From: Caecitellus pseudoparvulus
Taxonomy: Eukaryota > Bigyra: Bicosoecida
NCBI GenBank assembly: GCA_965644315.1
Contig: CBFFRQ010000068.1
Location: forward strand, 124,001 to 188,000
DNA: 64,000 bases
Direction of reading: 5' to 3'
Of the stretch, positions 1 to 9,755 are shown piece after piece. Below the pieces are notes generated by a model, which was given only the letters and a program-made list of their open reading frames with translations, ran no database searches and was not told where the DNA came from. The position numbers and the translations under genes were made by a program. How positions within the stretch are numbered: the first letter of the stretch is position 1; the number at the start of each line of letters is the position of its first letter.

Positions 1-2750
1 GCCAGCCGTCACACTGCCACTGCTGCTGGGCGTCACGCCAGCCGTCACGCTCCCACTGCTGCTGGGCGTCACGGCCGCCGTCACGCTGCCACTGCTGCTG
101 GGCGTCACGCCAGCCGTCACACTGCCACTGCTGCTGGGCGTCACGGCCGCGGTCACACTGCCACTGCTGCTGGGCGTCACGCCAGCCGTCACACTGCCAC
201 TGCTGCTGGGCGTCACGCCAGCCGTCACACTGCCACTGCTGCTGGGCGTCACGGCAGCCGTCACACTGCCACTGCTGCTGGGCGTCACGCCAGCCGTCAC
301 GCTGCCACTGCTGCTGGGCGTCACGCCAGCCGTCACACTGCCACTGCTGCTGGGCGTCACGCCAGCCGTCACACTGCCACTGCTGCTGGGCGTCACGCCA
401 GCCGTCACACTGCCACTGCTGCTGGGCGTCACGCCAGCCGTCGCGCTCCCACTGCTGCTGGGCGTCACGCCAGCCGTCACGCTGCCACTGCTGCTGGGCG
501 TCACGCCAGCCGTCACACTGCCACTGCTGCTGGGCGTCACGCCAGCCGTCACACTGCCACTGCTGCTGGGCGTCACGCCAGCCGTCACACTGCCACTGCT
601 GCTGGGCGTCACGCCAGCCGTCACGCTGCCACTGCTGCTGGGCGTCACGGCCGCCGTCACACTGCCACTGCTGCTGGGCGTCACGCCAGCCGTCACACTG
701 CCACTGCTGCTGGGCGTCACGCCAGCCGTCACACTGCCACTGCTGCTGGGCGTCACGCCAGCCGTCACGCTGCCACTGCTGCTGGGCGTCACGCCAGCCG
801 TCACGCTGCCACTGCTGCTGGGCGTCACGCCAGCCGTCACACTGCCACTGCTGCTGGGCGTCACGCCAGCCGTCACACTGCCACTGCTGCTGGGCGTCAC
901 GCCAGCCGTCACACTGCCACTGCTGCTGGGCGTCACGCCAGCCGTCACACTGCCACTGCTGCTGGGCGTCACGGCCGCCGTCACACTGCCACTGCTGCTG
1001 GGCGTCACGCCAGCCGTCACACTGCCACTGCTGCTGGGCGTCACGCCAGCCGTCACACTGCCACTGCTGCTGGGCGTCACGCCAGCCGTCACACTGCCAC
1101 TGCTGCTGGGCGTCACGCCAGCCGTCACACTGCCACTGCTGCTGGGCGTCACGGCCGCGGTCACACTGCCACTGCTGCTGGGCGTCACGCCAGCCGTCAC
1201 GCTGCCACTGCTGCTGGGCGTCACGCCAGCCGTCACACTGCCACTGCTGCTGGGCGTCACGCCAGCCGTCACGCTGCCACTGCTGCTGGGCGTCACGCCA
1301 GCCGTCACACTGCCACTGCTGCTGGGCGTCACGCCAGCCGTCACACTGCCACTGCTGCTGGGCGTCACGGCCGCGGTCACACTGCCACTGCTGCTGGGCG
1401 TCACGCCAGCCGTCACGCTGCCACTGCTGCTGGGCGTCACGGCCGCCGTCACACTGCCACTGCTGCTGGGCGTCACGGCAGCCGTCACACTGCCACTGCT
1501 GCTGGGCGTCACGGCAGCCGTCACACTGCCACTGCTGCTGGGCGTCACGGCCGCGGTCACACTGCCACTGCTGCTGGGCGTCACGGCCGCCGTCACGCTG
1601 CCACTGCTGCTGGGCGTCACGCCAGCCGTCGCGCTCCCACTGCTGCTGGGCGTCACGGCCGCGGTCACACTGCCACTGCTGCTGGGCGTCACGCCAGCCG
1701 TCACGCTGCCACTGCTGCTGGGCGTCACGCCAGCCGTCACACTGCCACTGCTGCTGGGCGTCACGGCAGCCGTCACACTGCCACTGCTGCTGGGCGTCAC
1801 GCCAGCCGTCACACTGCCACTGCTGCTGGGCGTCACGCCAGCCGTCACGCTGCCACTGCTGCTGGGCGTCACGCCAGCCGTCACACTGCCACTGCTACTG
1901 GGCGTCACGCCAGCCGTCACACTGCCACTGCTGCTGGGCGTCACGCCAGCCGTCACACTGCCACTGCTGCTGGGCGTCACGCCAGCCGTCACGCTGCCAC
2001 TGCTGCTGGGCGTCACGCCAGCCGTCACACTGCCACTGCTGCTGGGCGTCACGCCAGCCGTCACGCTGCCACTGCTGCTGGGCGTCACGCCAGCCGTCAC
2101 ACTGCCACTGCTGCTGGGCGTCACGCCAGCCGTCACACTGCCACTGCTGCTGGGCGTCACGGCCGCGGTCACACTGCCACTGCTGCTGGGCGTCACGGCC
2201 GCCGTCACACTGCCACTGCTGCTGGGCGTCACGCCAGCCGTCACACTGCCACTGCTGCTGGGCGTCACGGCCGCGGTCACACTGCCACTGCTGCTGGGCG
2301 TCACGCCAGCCGTCACGCTGCCACTGCTGCTGGGCGTCACGCCAGCCGTCACACTGCCACTGCTGCTGGGCGTCACGGCAGCCGTCACGCTGCCACTGCT
2401 GCTGGGCGTCACGCCAGCCGTCACACTGCCACTGCTGCTGGGCGTCACGCCAGCCGTCACGCTGCCACTGCTGCTGGGCGTCACGCCAGCCGTCACGCTG
2501 CCACTGCTGCTGGGCGTCACGCCAGCCGTCACACTGCCACTGCTGCTGGGCGTCACGCCAGCCGTCACGCTGCCACTGCTGCTGGGCGTCACGGCAGCCG
2601 TCACACTGCCACTGCTGCTGGGCGTCACGCCAGCCGTCACGCTGCCACTGCTGCTGGGCGTCACGGCAGCCGTCACACTGCCACTGCTGCTGGGCGTCAC
2701 GCCAGCCGTCACGCTGCCACTGCTGCTGGGCGTCACGGCCGCCGTCACAC
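1..2750. repeat. 36-bp tandem repeat array (about 76 units), coding on the minus strand
   Basis: Direct repeats of a 36-bp unit run from the window edge to about 2736, followed by a degenerate partial unit to 2750. Unit length is constant, so frame is never lost. Variation is confined to a few positions, for example gccagcc, ggccgcc, ggccgcg or ggcagcc at the start and acactgc, acgctgc or gcgctcc after gtc. Read on the minus strand in the frame of the upstream peptidase, each unit encodes VTPSSSGSVTAG or a near variant such as VTAA, a candidate O-glycosylated stalk. The array begins outside the window, so the true copy number is unknown. Confidence 0.97.
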
Positions 2751-5598
2751 TTCCGCTGGGAGACGCTGCAGCGGGGCTGGAGGTTGCACTGGGTCGCGGT
2801 AGCTCACACAGTTTACCACTTGCATCACAGACTGTGCCAGACGGGCAGCTGGAGCAGGGAGTTCCGGATGTGTATGGGTGCTGGCCAATGTAATTTCCAC
2901 CCGGTCCGTAGTTGCAAACAAGGAGCAACATGTTCGTGTGGCCAGTGTTCTGCATGGTCGCGCATACCTTTGTACCGCACCCAACACGGAAGCTGTCATC
3001 CCACACGACTTGTGTGTAGTGCCCGCACACCTGGCCCGAGGCACACGTGTTGCTTGAGTATGTGTAGTCTACCTTCTCATTGTCCCAATTGGTGATGAGG
3101 TCAGACACAGAAAAGAAGCCGTTTGTGCCCATCGCAAGGTTTTCTCCCACCCAGCTTTCGGTGTAGGTGCTGCTCAAGGTATTGTACTGGTTGATCCTAG
3201 CAGTTTGGTCGGAATGTCCCCAGTAGCACTGGTCGGCATAGTCTTGAGCAACGGTAGCGAGGTCAGCGTCCCAAATCATGCGGCGCATGTTGGCTGCTGC
3301 AGGGCTCACGATCCTCCGCTTGGTGTTGTGGTCATCCAGGGCGATCTGCTTGTCCGCGCATTGCATCCCAGCACCGTTTACACAGCCACACAGACCCTCA
3401 TGGCAGTCCATCCCCCCGCTGCTTGGTAGCGCTGTGCTGGAGGCCGACGGAGCAGGGGCTGACGGGCTGGCGCTGGGTGCGGCAGGTGCACTTGGCGAAG
3501 GGCCAGGGGAAGCGCCACTAGGCACATACACCAGCGCGGGAGCACAGATGCTGACGGGGTCGGGGCAAGTGATGGCTCCTGAAAACCCTGAAGGTGACAG
3601 GGTTTGGCCCTCAGAGGTGCAGGTCACAGTTGGAGGGGAGGCAGTTCCATCGTGCACAGACACGGTCAAGGAATACGCCCCGCCACCGAGGTCATTGCAG
3701 CTCGTTAGGTAGCAACCGCCTTGCAGCGTACCAGAACCAATGGTGCTGTCAAGACAGAACCCGCCGGGACCGTAGGCCGTGCCCGAGTACGTCGATGGAG
3801 ACTGAGAAGTGTCAGTGCAGACTCTGTTGCTGTACCCTCTTCGAATTGGGCAATAGTCGTAGTATTGGGAACCTCCTCTCGTTGGCTGTCCTGGAAAATA
3901 CTGGAAGGCGGTGGGAAGGCTGGACTGGTAGGTGCTCACGGTGCAATAACCAACCGCAGAGCGGTCTGGAGTGCAAACGTTGGACTCTGACGCTGCACAA
4001 AAGCGAGGAATGGGCGAGCCAAGCACGGTGCTTCCTTGAACACATTTGTTGTCTTTGGCAAAACCACAGCCTTGTTGGAAGCCCCAGTCAAGTTGTGGAC
4101 GCCAAGATGCCTGCCCTGACCAAATGATTCGGTACCAGCCCGAGTCGGCAAAGATGCCCAGCATGGGCGCGTCCAAGTCGGAGCGGTACCCAATCTGTGG
4201 CGTCATGACACCACCATGGTACAGGCGCTGTTCAACATGCGAACCCAGCACACGGCATGCGCTGCCCACGTAGTTTTCGAGCTCCACGCCCTGCAGAGTT
4301 GGGCAACCTGTAAACCAGCGGGAGGCGTCGACAGCGGTAGGCGTGACGATCTTGCTCACACAGTCCTCCGGGTTTTGACGGCTGGCCAGCGTTGGGCAAG
4401 AGCCAAGACCTCTCTCAGCGAAGGTGGCCACGGTGTTGCTGGCTGGGAAGTAGCGATCAACACCGTTGCAGTTCAGGATGTGTGCGGCAGTGGGCCGGCC
4501 GTTTGAGTCTCGGGGCGTCAAAGGGTCCAACGTGTCAACGTCCCGGAAGCGCCACCAGGAGTCTGATGAGAAGCCCATGGCATGCAGAATTTCGTGCACG
4601 GCTGTGCCCACTGCATCGTTCAAACTGCCAGCCGGGTCGATGCGCAGCGGACAGAAGTTTGCCCGCCCCACCATGGGGCGCTCGTAAGCATCGCGCTGGC
4701 AAGCCAGGGCGTACGCGAGGGTGCTGGACCCAGCACTGCACCTGCTGCTGACGCTGGATGCCGACACGAAGAGGTAGAAGTCAGTGTTTGTGGTGCCTGC
4801 GCCAGCCGCCAGCGTGCTGCAGTCATTGAACCCAGGGTTGCAAAGGGTGGCCTCGCCTAGAAGCCAGCTGGGGATCTGGATATTGTAGTCATTGCTGATG
4901 AATCCACACTGCGCAGGTCAATGACGGCGGCGGCGTGCACGGCAACGCTGAACAACGGCGTGGTGGGGACAGTGTCGCGGCGGCTGCACTCACGTAGCCG
5001 TCTGACATGGTGTAACAGTTGCCGTTGGACCACGTGGAGCTGCACTCTCGCTTCGCATGAAACGTCCCAGGGACTCGTCGCACCTGTGATGCACAAAGGG
5101 ACCATGCGGGTGTGCGGGTGTCCATTGGAAGCTCCTTGCACCACGGACTGCCCCACACACCTCGAGGGCAGCTGCCAGACGAGCCACAGCAGCGGGGAGC
5201 ACGGTGTACTCCAGGTAGTCAGCCTTGGCAGTGGTCATGTCAGGGTCCGACCGAATGTCCACAAACTCCACGTTGATGCGCACAGGGCCCCAGGTGCGCG
5301 CGAGGTACTGCGCCTTGGTCTCCAGACGGCGCCTCGCAGCGCCTGTCTCGGGCACTGTCCCATCCTTCGACTCGGAAGCCAGGATGTCGTGCAGCTGGCG
5401 ACGCGTCATCACTCTTGCTGGTGCATCTGGCTGCGAGGCGTTCTTGTACGCGACGTTGTCCGTGTGCCAGTACTCCTTGATGTGCTCGTGTAGCACTTCA
5501 TCGTGCACGCAGTCATGGCCCGCAGCAACGCGAAGCGCCACCAGCGCGGCGAAAGCTGCGCAAAAAGAGCCCCTGCCAGGCGCCATCTTAGCCGACAT
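1..5598 (-). CDS. Leishmanolysin-type (M8) metallopeptidase fused to a CAP domain and a Ser/Thr-rich repeat stalk (partial, 3' end outside window)
   Basis: Three exons: 5598-5161, 5083-4994 and 4908 to beyond base 1 (introns of 77 and 85 bp, GT-AG, phase 0). The start at 5598 gives a short signal peptide followed by an HDCVHDEV segment; 5586 is an alternative. The peptidase domain has HEILH at residues 281-285 and a third zinc ligand in GSHVEQRLYHGG near residue 400. It also has a following VMTP and the WGFQQGCGF-type Cys-rich end typical of M8 proteases. After a Pro/Ser linker, residues about 690-880 form a CAP/SCP domain: GHS, VGENLAMG, GHYTQVVW, VGCG and CNYGPGGNYIG, then a Cys-rich tail. 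From about residue 897 the protein becomes repeats of VTPSSSGSVTAG to the window edge. I checked every codon of exon 3 from 4908 to 2701 and found no stop. Inferred to be a secreted or surface zinc protease on a glycosylated stalk. Confidence 0.9.
2803..3360 (-). other. CAP/SCP (CRISP/PR-1-like) domain coding segment
   Basis: This is a sub-region of the leishmanolysin-type gene. The segment begins with a Cys-rich lead-in and LDDHN, and continues through YADQCYWGHSD, VGENLAMG, GHYTQVVWDDSFRVGCG and CNYGPGGNYIGQHPY. These correspond to the CAP signature motifs and keep the family's conserved His and Glu residues. A short Cys-rich tail (PCSSCPSGTVCDASGKLC) follows before the repeats. CAP domains are known in secreted proteins of animals, plants, fungi and protists. 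Linkage to an M8 peptidase is seen directly, because both lie in one uninterrupted exon. Confidence 0.92.
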
Positions 5599-5706
5599 GG
5601 CTCCTTTGTGGTCGATAAGGTAAACGTCGACCACAGGGTAAGCAGGCATTAGATTACCACGATTTTGAACTGCAAGCTGCACTGTGACAACTTGGGGAGG
5701 CGTTGG

Positions 5707-5712
5707 AAAAAA
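5707..5712 (-). terminator. RNA polymerase III terminator (T6)
   Basis: Six consecutive T residues on the minus strand, two bases beyond the discriminator base of tRNA-Thr. This is the expected oligo-T terminator of a Pol III transcript. Confidence 0.85.
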
Positions 5713-5714
5713 GT

Positions 5715-5786
5715 TGCACTTACGCGGAATTGAACCGCGGACCTCAGACTTACTAAATCTGCGTTCTACCACTGAACTACAAGTGC
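5715..5786 (-). tRNA. tRNA-Thr (anticodon AGT)
   Basis: The minus strand folds into a full cloverleaf. The acceptor stem is GCACTTG with TAAGTGC, the D arm GTTC/GAAC, the anticodon stem CAGAT/GTCTG, and the T arm CGCGG/CCGCG. The anticodon loop TTAGTAA gives anticodon AGT (Thr, ACU codons). Discriminator base is A and CCA is not encoded. G1-C72 and C2-G71 agree with threonine identity. No intron. It lies between two divergent protein genes. Confidence 0.95.
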
Positions 5787-6011
5787 TTAGATGAGCCCAC
5801 AAATCATGGTTATTTATACTTGCATCTCTAGACTAACATCAGCTCTTCAGCTGCCCCGCACTGCTCAAGACAGAACGTACCCACAACGTCCCCACACGTG
5901 GAACAATATCAAACTCTCTGCCGCAGCAACCATTCATTGAACGATTTCTTTACTTCTTGGGCGTGGAACCTCACTGCGGCCTGGCTTGTGTGTGCTCGGG
6001 TTCACGCTGCC

Positions 6012-8147
6012 ATGGGAACCTCTCCAAGCAAGCCACCAGGCACAACGTTTGCCGTGCCGGTGGTGCAGGGGAAGGCTGAAGGGGAGACTCCAATTTATCG
6101 CAGTGCTTCCTCTCCTCAGGCTCTCGTGGACAACTTCGAGGGGGTGAAGACGCTGTACGAAAATTTCATGTGAGGTGTGCAAGTTCCGCTAGACGCCCGC
6201 ACGGAGCCAGCACACACTGTACCACCGGGAGCTTGCAGGTGTGGCTTTCAGTCGTGTGCTGATCTACCCATGCTAGGGACGCGGAAGTGGACTGCCCAGG
6301 GCCGTGGCGAGTATGCTTGGCAGTCTTACGCTCAGGTGGAGCGGCGGCTGAGCAACCTGGGGTCTGGTCTGCTGGCGCTGGGTCTGAAAAAGGGCGACAT
6401 GCTTGGGCTTTACGCCGCCAACTGTGCCGACTGGGTTGTTGGGGAACAAACCTGCAACGCATACTCTTTGGTAGCAGTGCCGCTGTATGACACTTTGGGC
6501 CCGGAGGCCGTGGACTTCATCCTGGGACAGACCGAGATGCCGGCAGTCCTGGCTGCCCCTGCCATGATCAAGCCCCTAGCCAAGGTGGCAGCAGGGCGCC
6601 CTTCACTGCGGTACATCATCGAAATGGATGGGGATGCTTCATTGGGCGCTCCGGCGTCGGGCCACCCAGCTGCTTCCCTAGCCGACCTTCAGGCGTTGGC
6701 CAGTGGGAGTGCGCCCGGACTTGGGGGCGCTGGCGGCGCACTCGTCCTGCGCATGAGCGACTTGGAGGCTTTGGGTGCTGCCAAGCCCATGCCCCACGTT
6801 CCCCCTGCTGCCTCTGATGTGTGCACCATCTGCTACACCAGTGGCACGACAGGTATGCCCAAAGGGGCCATTCTGAAGCACGGCAACTTCGCAGCTGGTG
6901 CAGCCGGCGCTGCCAGTGCGGGCGTGGACCTCGTCCCTTCTGACGTGCACTTGAGCTACTTGCCATTGGCTCACGTGTTTGAGAGGCTGGTGCAGGTGGC
7001 GCTGATTCGCAGGGGTGGCAGCATCGGCTTCTACCAGGGAGATGTGGTGAAGCTTGTGGAGGACCTGGGCACACTCAAGCCGACTCTGTTCCCGTCTGTG
7101 CCCCGACTATGGAACCGCATTTATGACAAAGTCATGGCGGGCGTCCGAGAGGCAGGGGGCGTCAAGGCGGCTCTCTTTGCATACGCATATGAGGCAAAGA
7201 AGGGCTTCCTCCCGGAAGGCTACACCACGCACTCCCTGTGGGATGCGCTCGTCTTCAACAAGGTCCGGGCGCTCTTCGGTGGCCGAGTGCGCCTTATGGT
7301 GACTGGCTCTGCGCCTATCTCATCAGAGGTCAAGTCCTTCTTGCAAGTAGCCTTCTGTGCGCCTGTGTTGGAAGGCTATGGACTCACCGAAACAGTAGGG
7401 GCTGCTACCATCACCCCAGCAGGTGACTTCACGAACGGGCACGTTGGTGCGCCGATCGCCTGCACCGAGCTCAAGCTGGTGGACATCCCAGAGATGAACT
7501 ACTGTGCGCGTGATGAGCCGCAGCCTCGGGGTGAAATCTGCCTGCGCGGTCCCAACATCTTCGGCGGCTACTTCAAGAACGAAGCTAAAACAGCAGAAGT
7601 CATTGACGAAGACGGCTGGTTCCACACCGGGGATGTCGGACGCATCAATAGCAATGGGACTGTGTGCATTATTGACCGCAAGAAGAACATCTTCAAGCTG
7701 TCTCAGGGGGAGTACGTGGCTCCAGAGAAGGTGGAGGGTGTCCTTGGTAGGGCCCCGCTCGTGGCGCAGTCGTGGGTTTACGGCGACTCACTTCAGAGCT
7801 CCCTGCTTGCTTTCATTGTGGTAGATCCTGATGTTGCCGCGTCATGGGCGGCTGGAAAAGGTGCCGCCGTTGGGTCCACTCTGGAGGCTTGGGTGCAGTC
7901 GGATGCGCTGCTGGGTGAAGTGCGGCGTCAGCTTCAGGAGGTGCAGGACGCTGCCAAACTGAAGGGCTTTGAGCGACCCAAGGGAATCAAGCTGCTAGCG
8001 GAGCCCTTCTCTGTGGAAAATGGCTTGCTCACTCCCACCTTCAAGCTGAAGCGTCCTCAACTCAAGGCGCGCTACGGTGGAGACATCGACATGTTGTACG
8101 CTGGCACTGGCGCCAGCTCCGCGGGCTCGGGGGCTGCTGCACAGTGA
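6012..8147 (+). CDS. ACSL: Long-chain acyl-CoA synthetase
   Basis: Exons 6012-6169 and 6239-8147 (69-bp intron) give 688 residues, a normal size for eukaryotic long-chain acyl-CoA synthetases. These enzymes activate fatty acids with ATP and CoA. The AMP-binding signature YTSGTTGMPKGAIL is near residue 253, YGLTETVG near 433, DGWFHTGDVG near 511, and the Lys-rich IIDRKKNIFKLSQGEYVAPEKVE region near 530. The start at 6012 has a good context (gccatggga) and yields MGTSPSK, a plausible N-myristoylation sequence. No PTS1 is present at the C terminus (AAQ). The splice acceptor was chosen because it restores the conserved LGTRKW segment in frame. It heads a lipid-related group of genes. Confidence 0.95.
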
Positions 8148-8279
8148 TGCGGGCGTTGGTAAATTCATCGCCACAACAAAAAACCTCGCCTGTGATGCCG
8201 TGGTTGCTCTGTGTCGCGATTCCCCAGCACCCACGCCTAGCTCAAGCTCTGCTTCCTGCCTGCTCAGCCGAGCCACATC

Positions 8280-8893
8280 ATGGCTGCCTCTGCTTCTGCA
8301 GGTGCAGGTGGAAAGTACGTGGACCTTTCTGGCGTGTATGAGTTGGATAGGGATGCGTCAGACAAGATTTCTATTTTTCTGAAGGAGGCAGGCTTCTCCT
8401 GGGCCACCCGCAGCGTGAGTGCTGCTCCTGCACTGAGCCAGCCTGGGCAGCACAGCATGGAGGCACGTGCCCTGCCCACACAGATGGCGGACATGATGGG
8501 TCTCACACTGACAGTGCAGCATACAGAGGATGGTTTCACTGGTACAGGCAAGACGTCTGTTGGCACTGGGACGTATGTCCTGGAGGTGGGCAAGGTACGG
8601 CACAGCGGAGCCGTCGCAGCGACAGCAGGCACCTAGCCCACATGCACCACACGCAGGCTTGCCCGTACGACATGGGCGGAAGCATCATGATGCTGACTTC
8701 CAAGCACACTGAAGATGGGCGATTCGAATCCGTTGGAGCGCTGCCTAACGACAAGGACCGCAAGGTGATCATGTATCACGGCAAGGGAGGGGAGGACAAC
8801 CCGGATGGGCTGCTGGTCATGACACACGTCCACGACAGAGAGGGCAAGGAAACCCACGTCATCAAGCGAGTCTTGAGGGCCAAGGCTAAGTGA
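8280..8893 (+). CDS. FABP-like small protein A (160 aa)
   Basis: Exons 8280-8414, 8484-8594 and 8657-8893 (introns 69 and 62 bp, phase 0). The first exon contains LSGVYELDRDASDKISIFLKEAG. This resembles the GTWKL...FDDYMKSLGV opening of fatty-acid-binding proteins, and the remaining exons read as alternating short beta strands (LTLTVQHTEDGF, SIMMLTSKHTEDG, KVIMYHGKGG, VIKRVLRAK). Overall pattern and size suggest a lipid-carrying beta barrel of the FABP/lipocalin superfamily; this is inference from pattern, not a database match. Two paralogues with the same exon layout lie nearby (9074-9747 and 11306-12008). It starts 132 bp after the acyl-CoA synthetase stop on the same strand. Confidence 0.8.
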
Positions 8894-9073
8894 CAGTAAC
8901 TTGGCTTGCAAGCATTGCCCCAACCCGAGCCGGTTTTCTCACATTTTTAGCTGGCAAAGGTGCTTTCCCCTGGGGGTGACAAAAATGCACCAAACGACTT
9001 GCAACTCTCAGCACGCTTTGCACGTCCGGTGGCCCACTCTCTACCGCTTCGTTCTGCTGCTTTGAAGCGGGCC

Positions 9074-9747
9074 ATGGCTGCTGAAGCCTCAGACTCGGCA
9101 GCTGCTGCTGCGCCAGTCGAGGCTGCACCAGGCACTAGCTCTGATCCGAGCAGCCCCCCGTTTGTGGACATGACTGGTGTCTATGAACTTGACAAGGCTG
9201 CCTCTGACCCGATTTCTTTGTTCTTGAAGGAGGTGGGGGTCCCTTGGGTGGGCCGAAAGGTGAGTCGTGGCGAGTGCGTCACACTGCCGGTCACCGGCAG
9301 CCTGCTCACAAGCTGCCGCGCTTTCGGAAGCCACAGGCAGCAGACAGCATGACTTCAACCCTCACCATACGCAATTCTCCAACTGAATTCTTTGTTGAGA
9401 ACAAGAACTTCTTCAGTACCAACACCAATACGATGCCGATTGGCAAGGTGTGTGCTGGCTCAAAATCCGCACCCCGCCGGTGACCTCGCAGCTCGCCCCC
9501 CAACCCTCCACAGGAAGCTGACTGGACAGCTGGCGATGGCAGCAAGGTGCCCATGACAGCCTCGATCATGCCAGATGGGGCAGTTATCATTCAAGGGCCG
9601 ATGCCAAAGCAGGAGGGAAAGCAGCTGCACAACGTACATGCCAAGTCAGGTGACGGTGTGGTCGTGACCATTGCAATCGTGAACGCGGACGGCTCAGACG
9701 TCGTCAGAGTCCGACGTGTATTCAAACGCAAGGCGGCCTCCAAGTAG
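9074..9747 (+). CDS. FABP-like small protein B (176 aa)
   Basis: Exons 9074-9259, 9337-9447 and 9514-9747 (introns 77 and 66 bp, phase 0). It has an Ala-rich N-terminal extension, then DMTGVYELDKAASDPISLFLKEVGVPW, close to copy A. The middle exon is 111 bp, exactly as in the other two copies. Exon 3 begins EADWTAGDGSKVPMTASI and reads as further beta strands ending VVRVRRVFKRKAASK. Likely a cytosolic fatty-acid or acyl-CoA carrier by fold and by neighbourhood, but no direct functional residue can be assigned. Its stop codon lies 8 bp from the stop of the convergent reductase gene. Confidence 0.8.
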
Positions 9748-9755
9748 ACCTGCGT

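Larger units (their letters stand above)
5599..6011. promoter_or_regulatory. Divergent intergenic spacer with embedded tRNA gene
   Basis: 413 bp separate the starts of the leishmanolysin-type gene (-) and the acyl-CoA synthetase gene (+). The tRNA-Thr gene occupies 5715-5786. I see no convincing TATA box or other named promoter element. An upstream in-frame extension of the synthetase reading frame to 5898 exists, but lacks family similarity and a better start context. Confidence 0.5.

Noticed and set aside
1-2750. Repeat array as a possible CRISPR array or satellite DNA
   Set aside because: Units are contiguous with no spacers and stay open in the frame of the upstream peptidase, so it is a coding minisatellite.
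2784-4860. Several plus-strand ORFs of 70-180 codons across 2784-4860
   Set aside because: All are opposite the verified peptidase/CAP exon and have no independent support.
4990-5802. Extension of the peptidase reading frame upstream through the tRNA
   Set aside because: The apparent N-terminal extension is translation of the tRNA-Thr gene; the signal peptide starts at 5598 or 5586.
6177-6238. Acyl-CoA synthetase starting at 6177
   Set aside because: The first codon is GTG within the intron; splicing 6169 to 6239 restores a continuous frame and the conserved segment.
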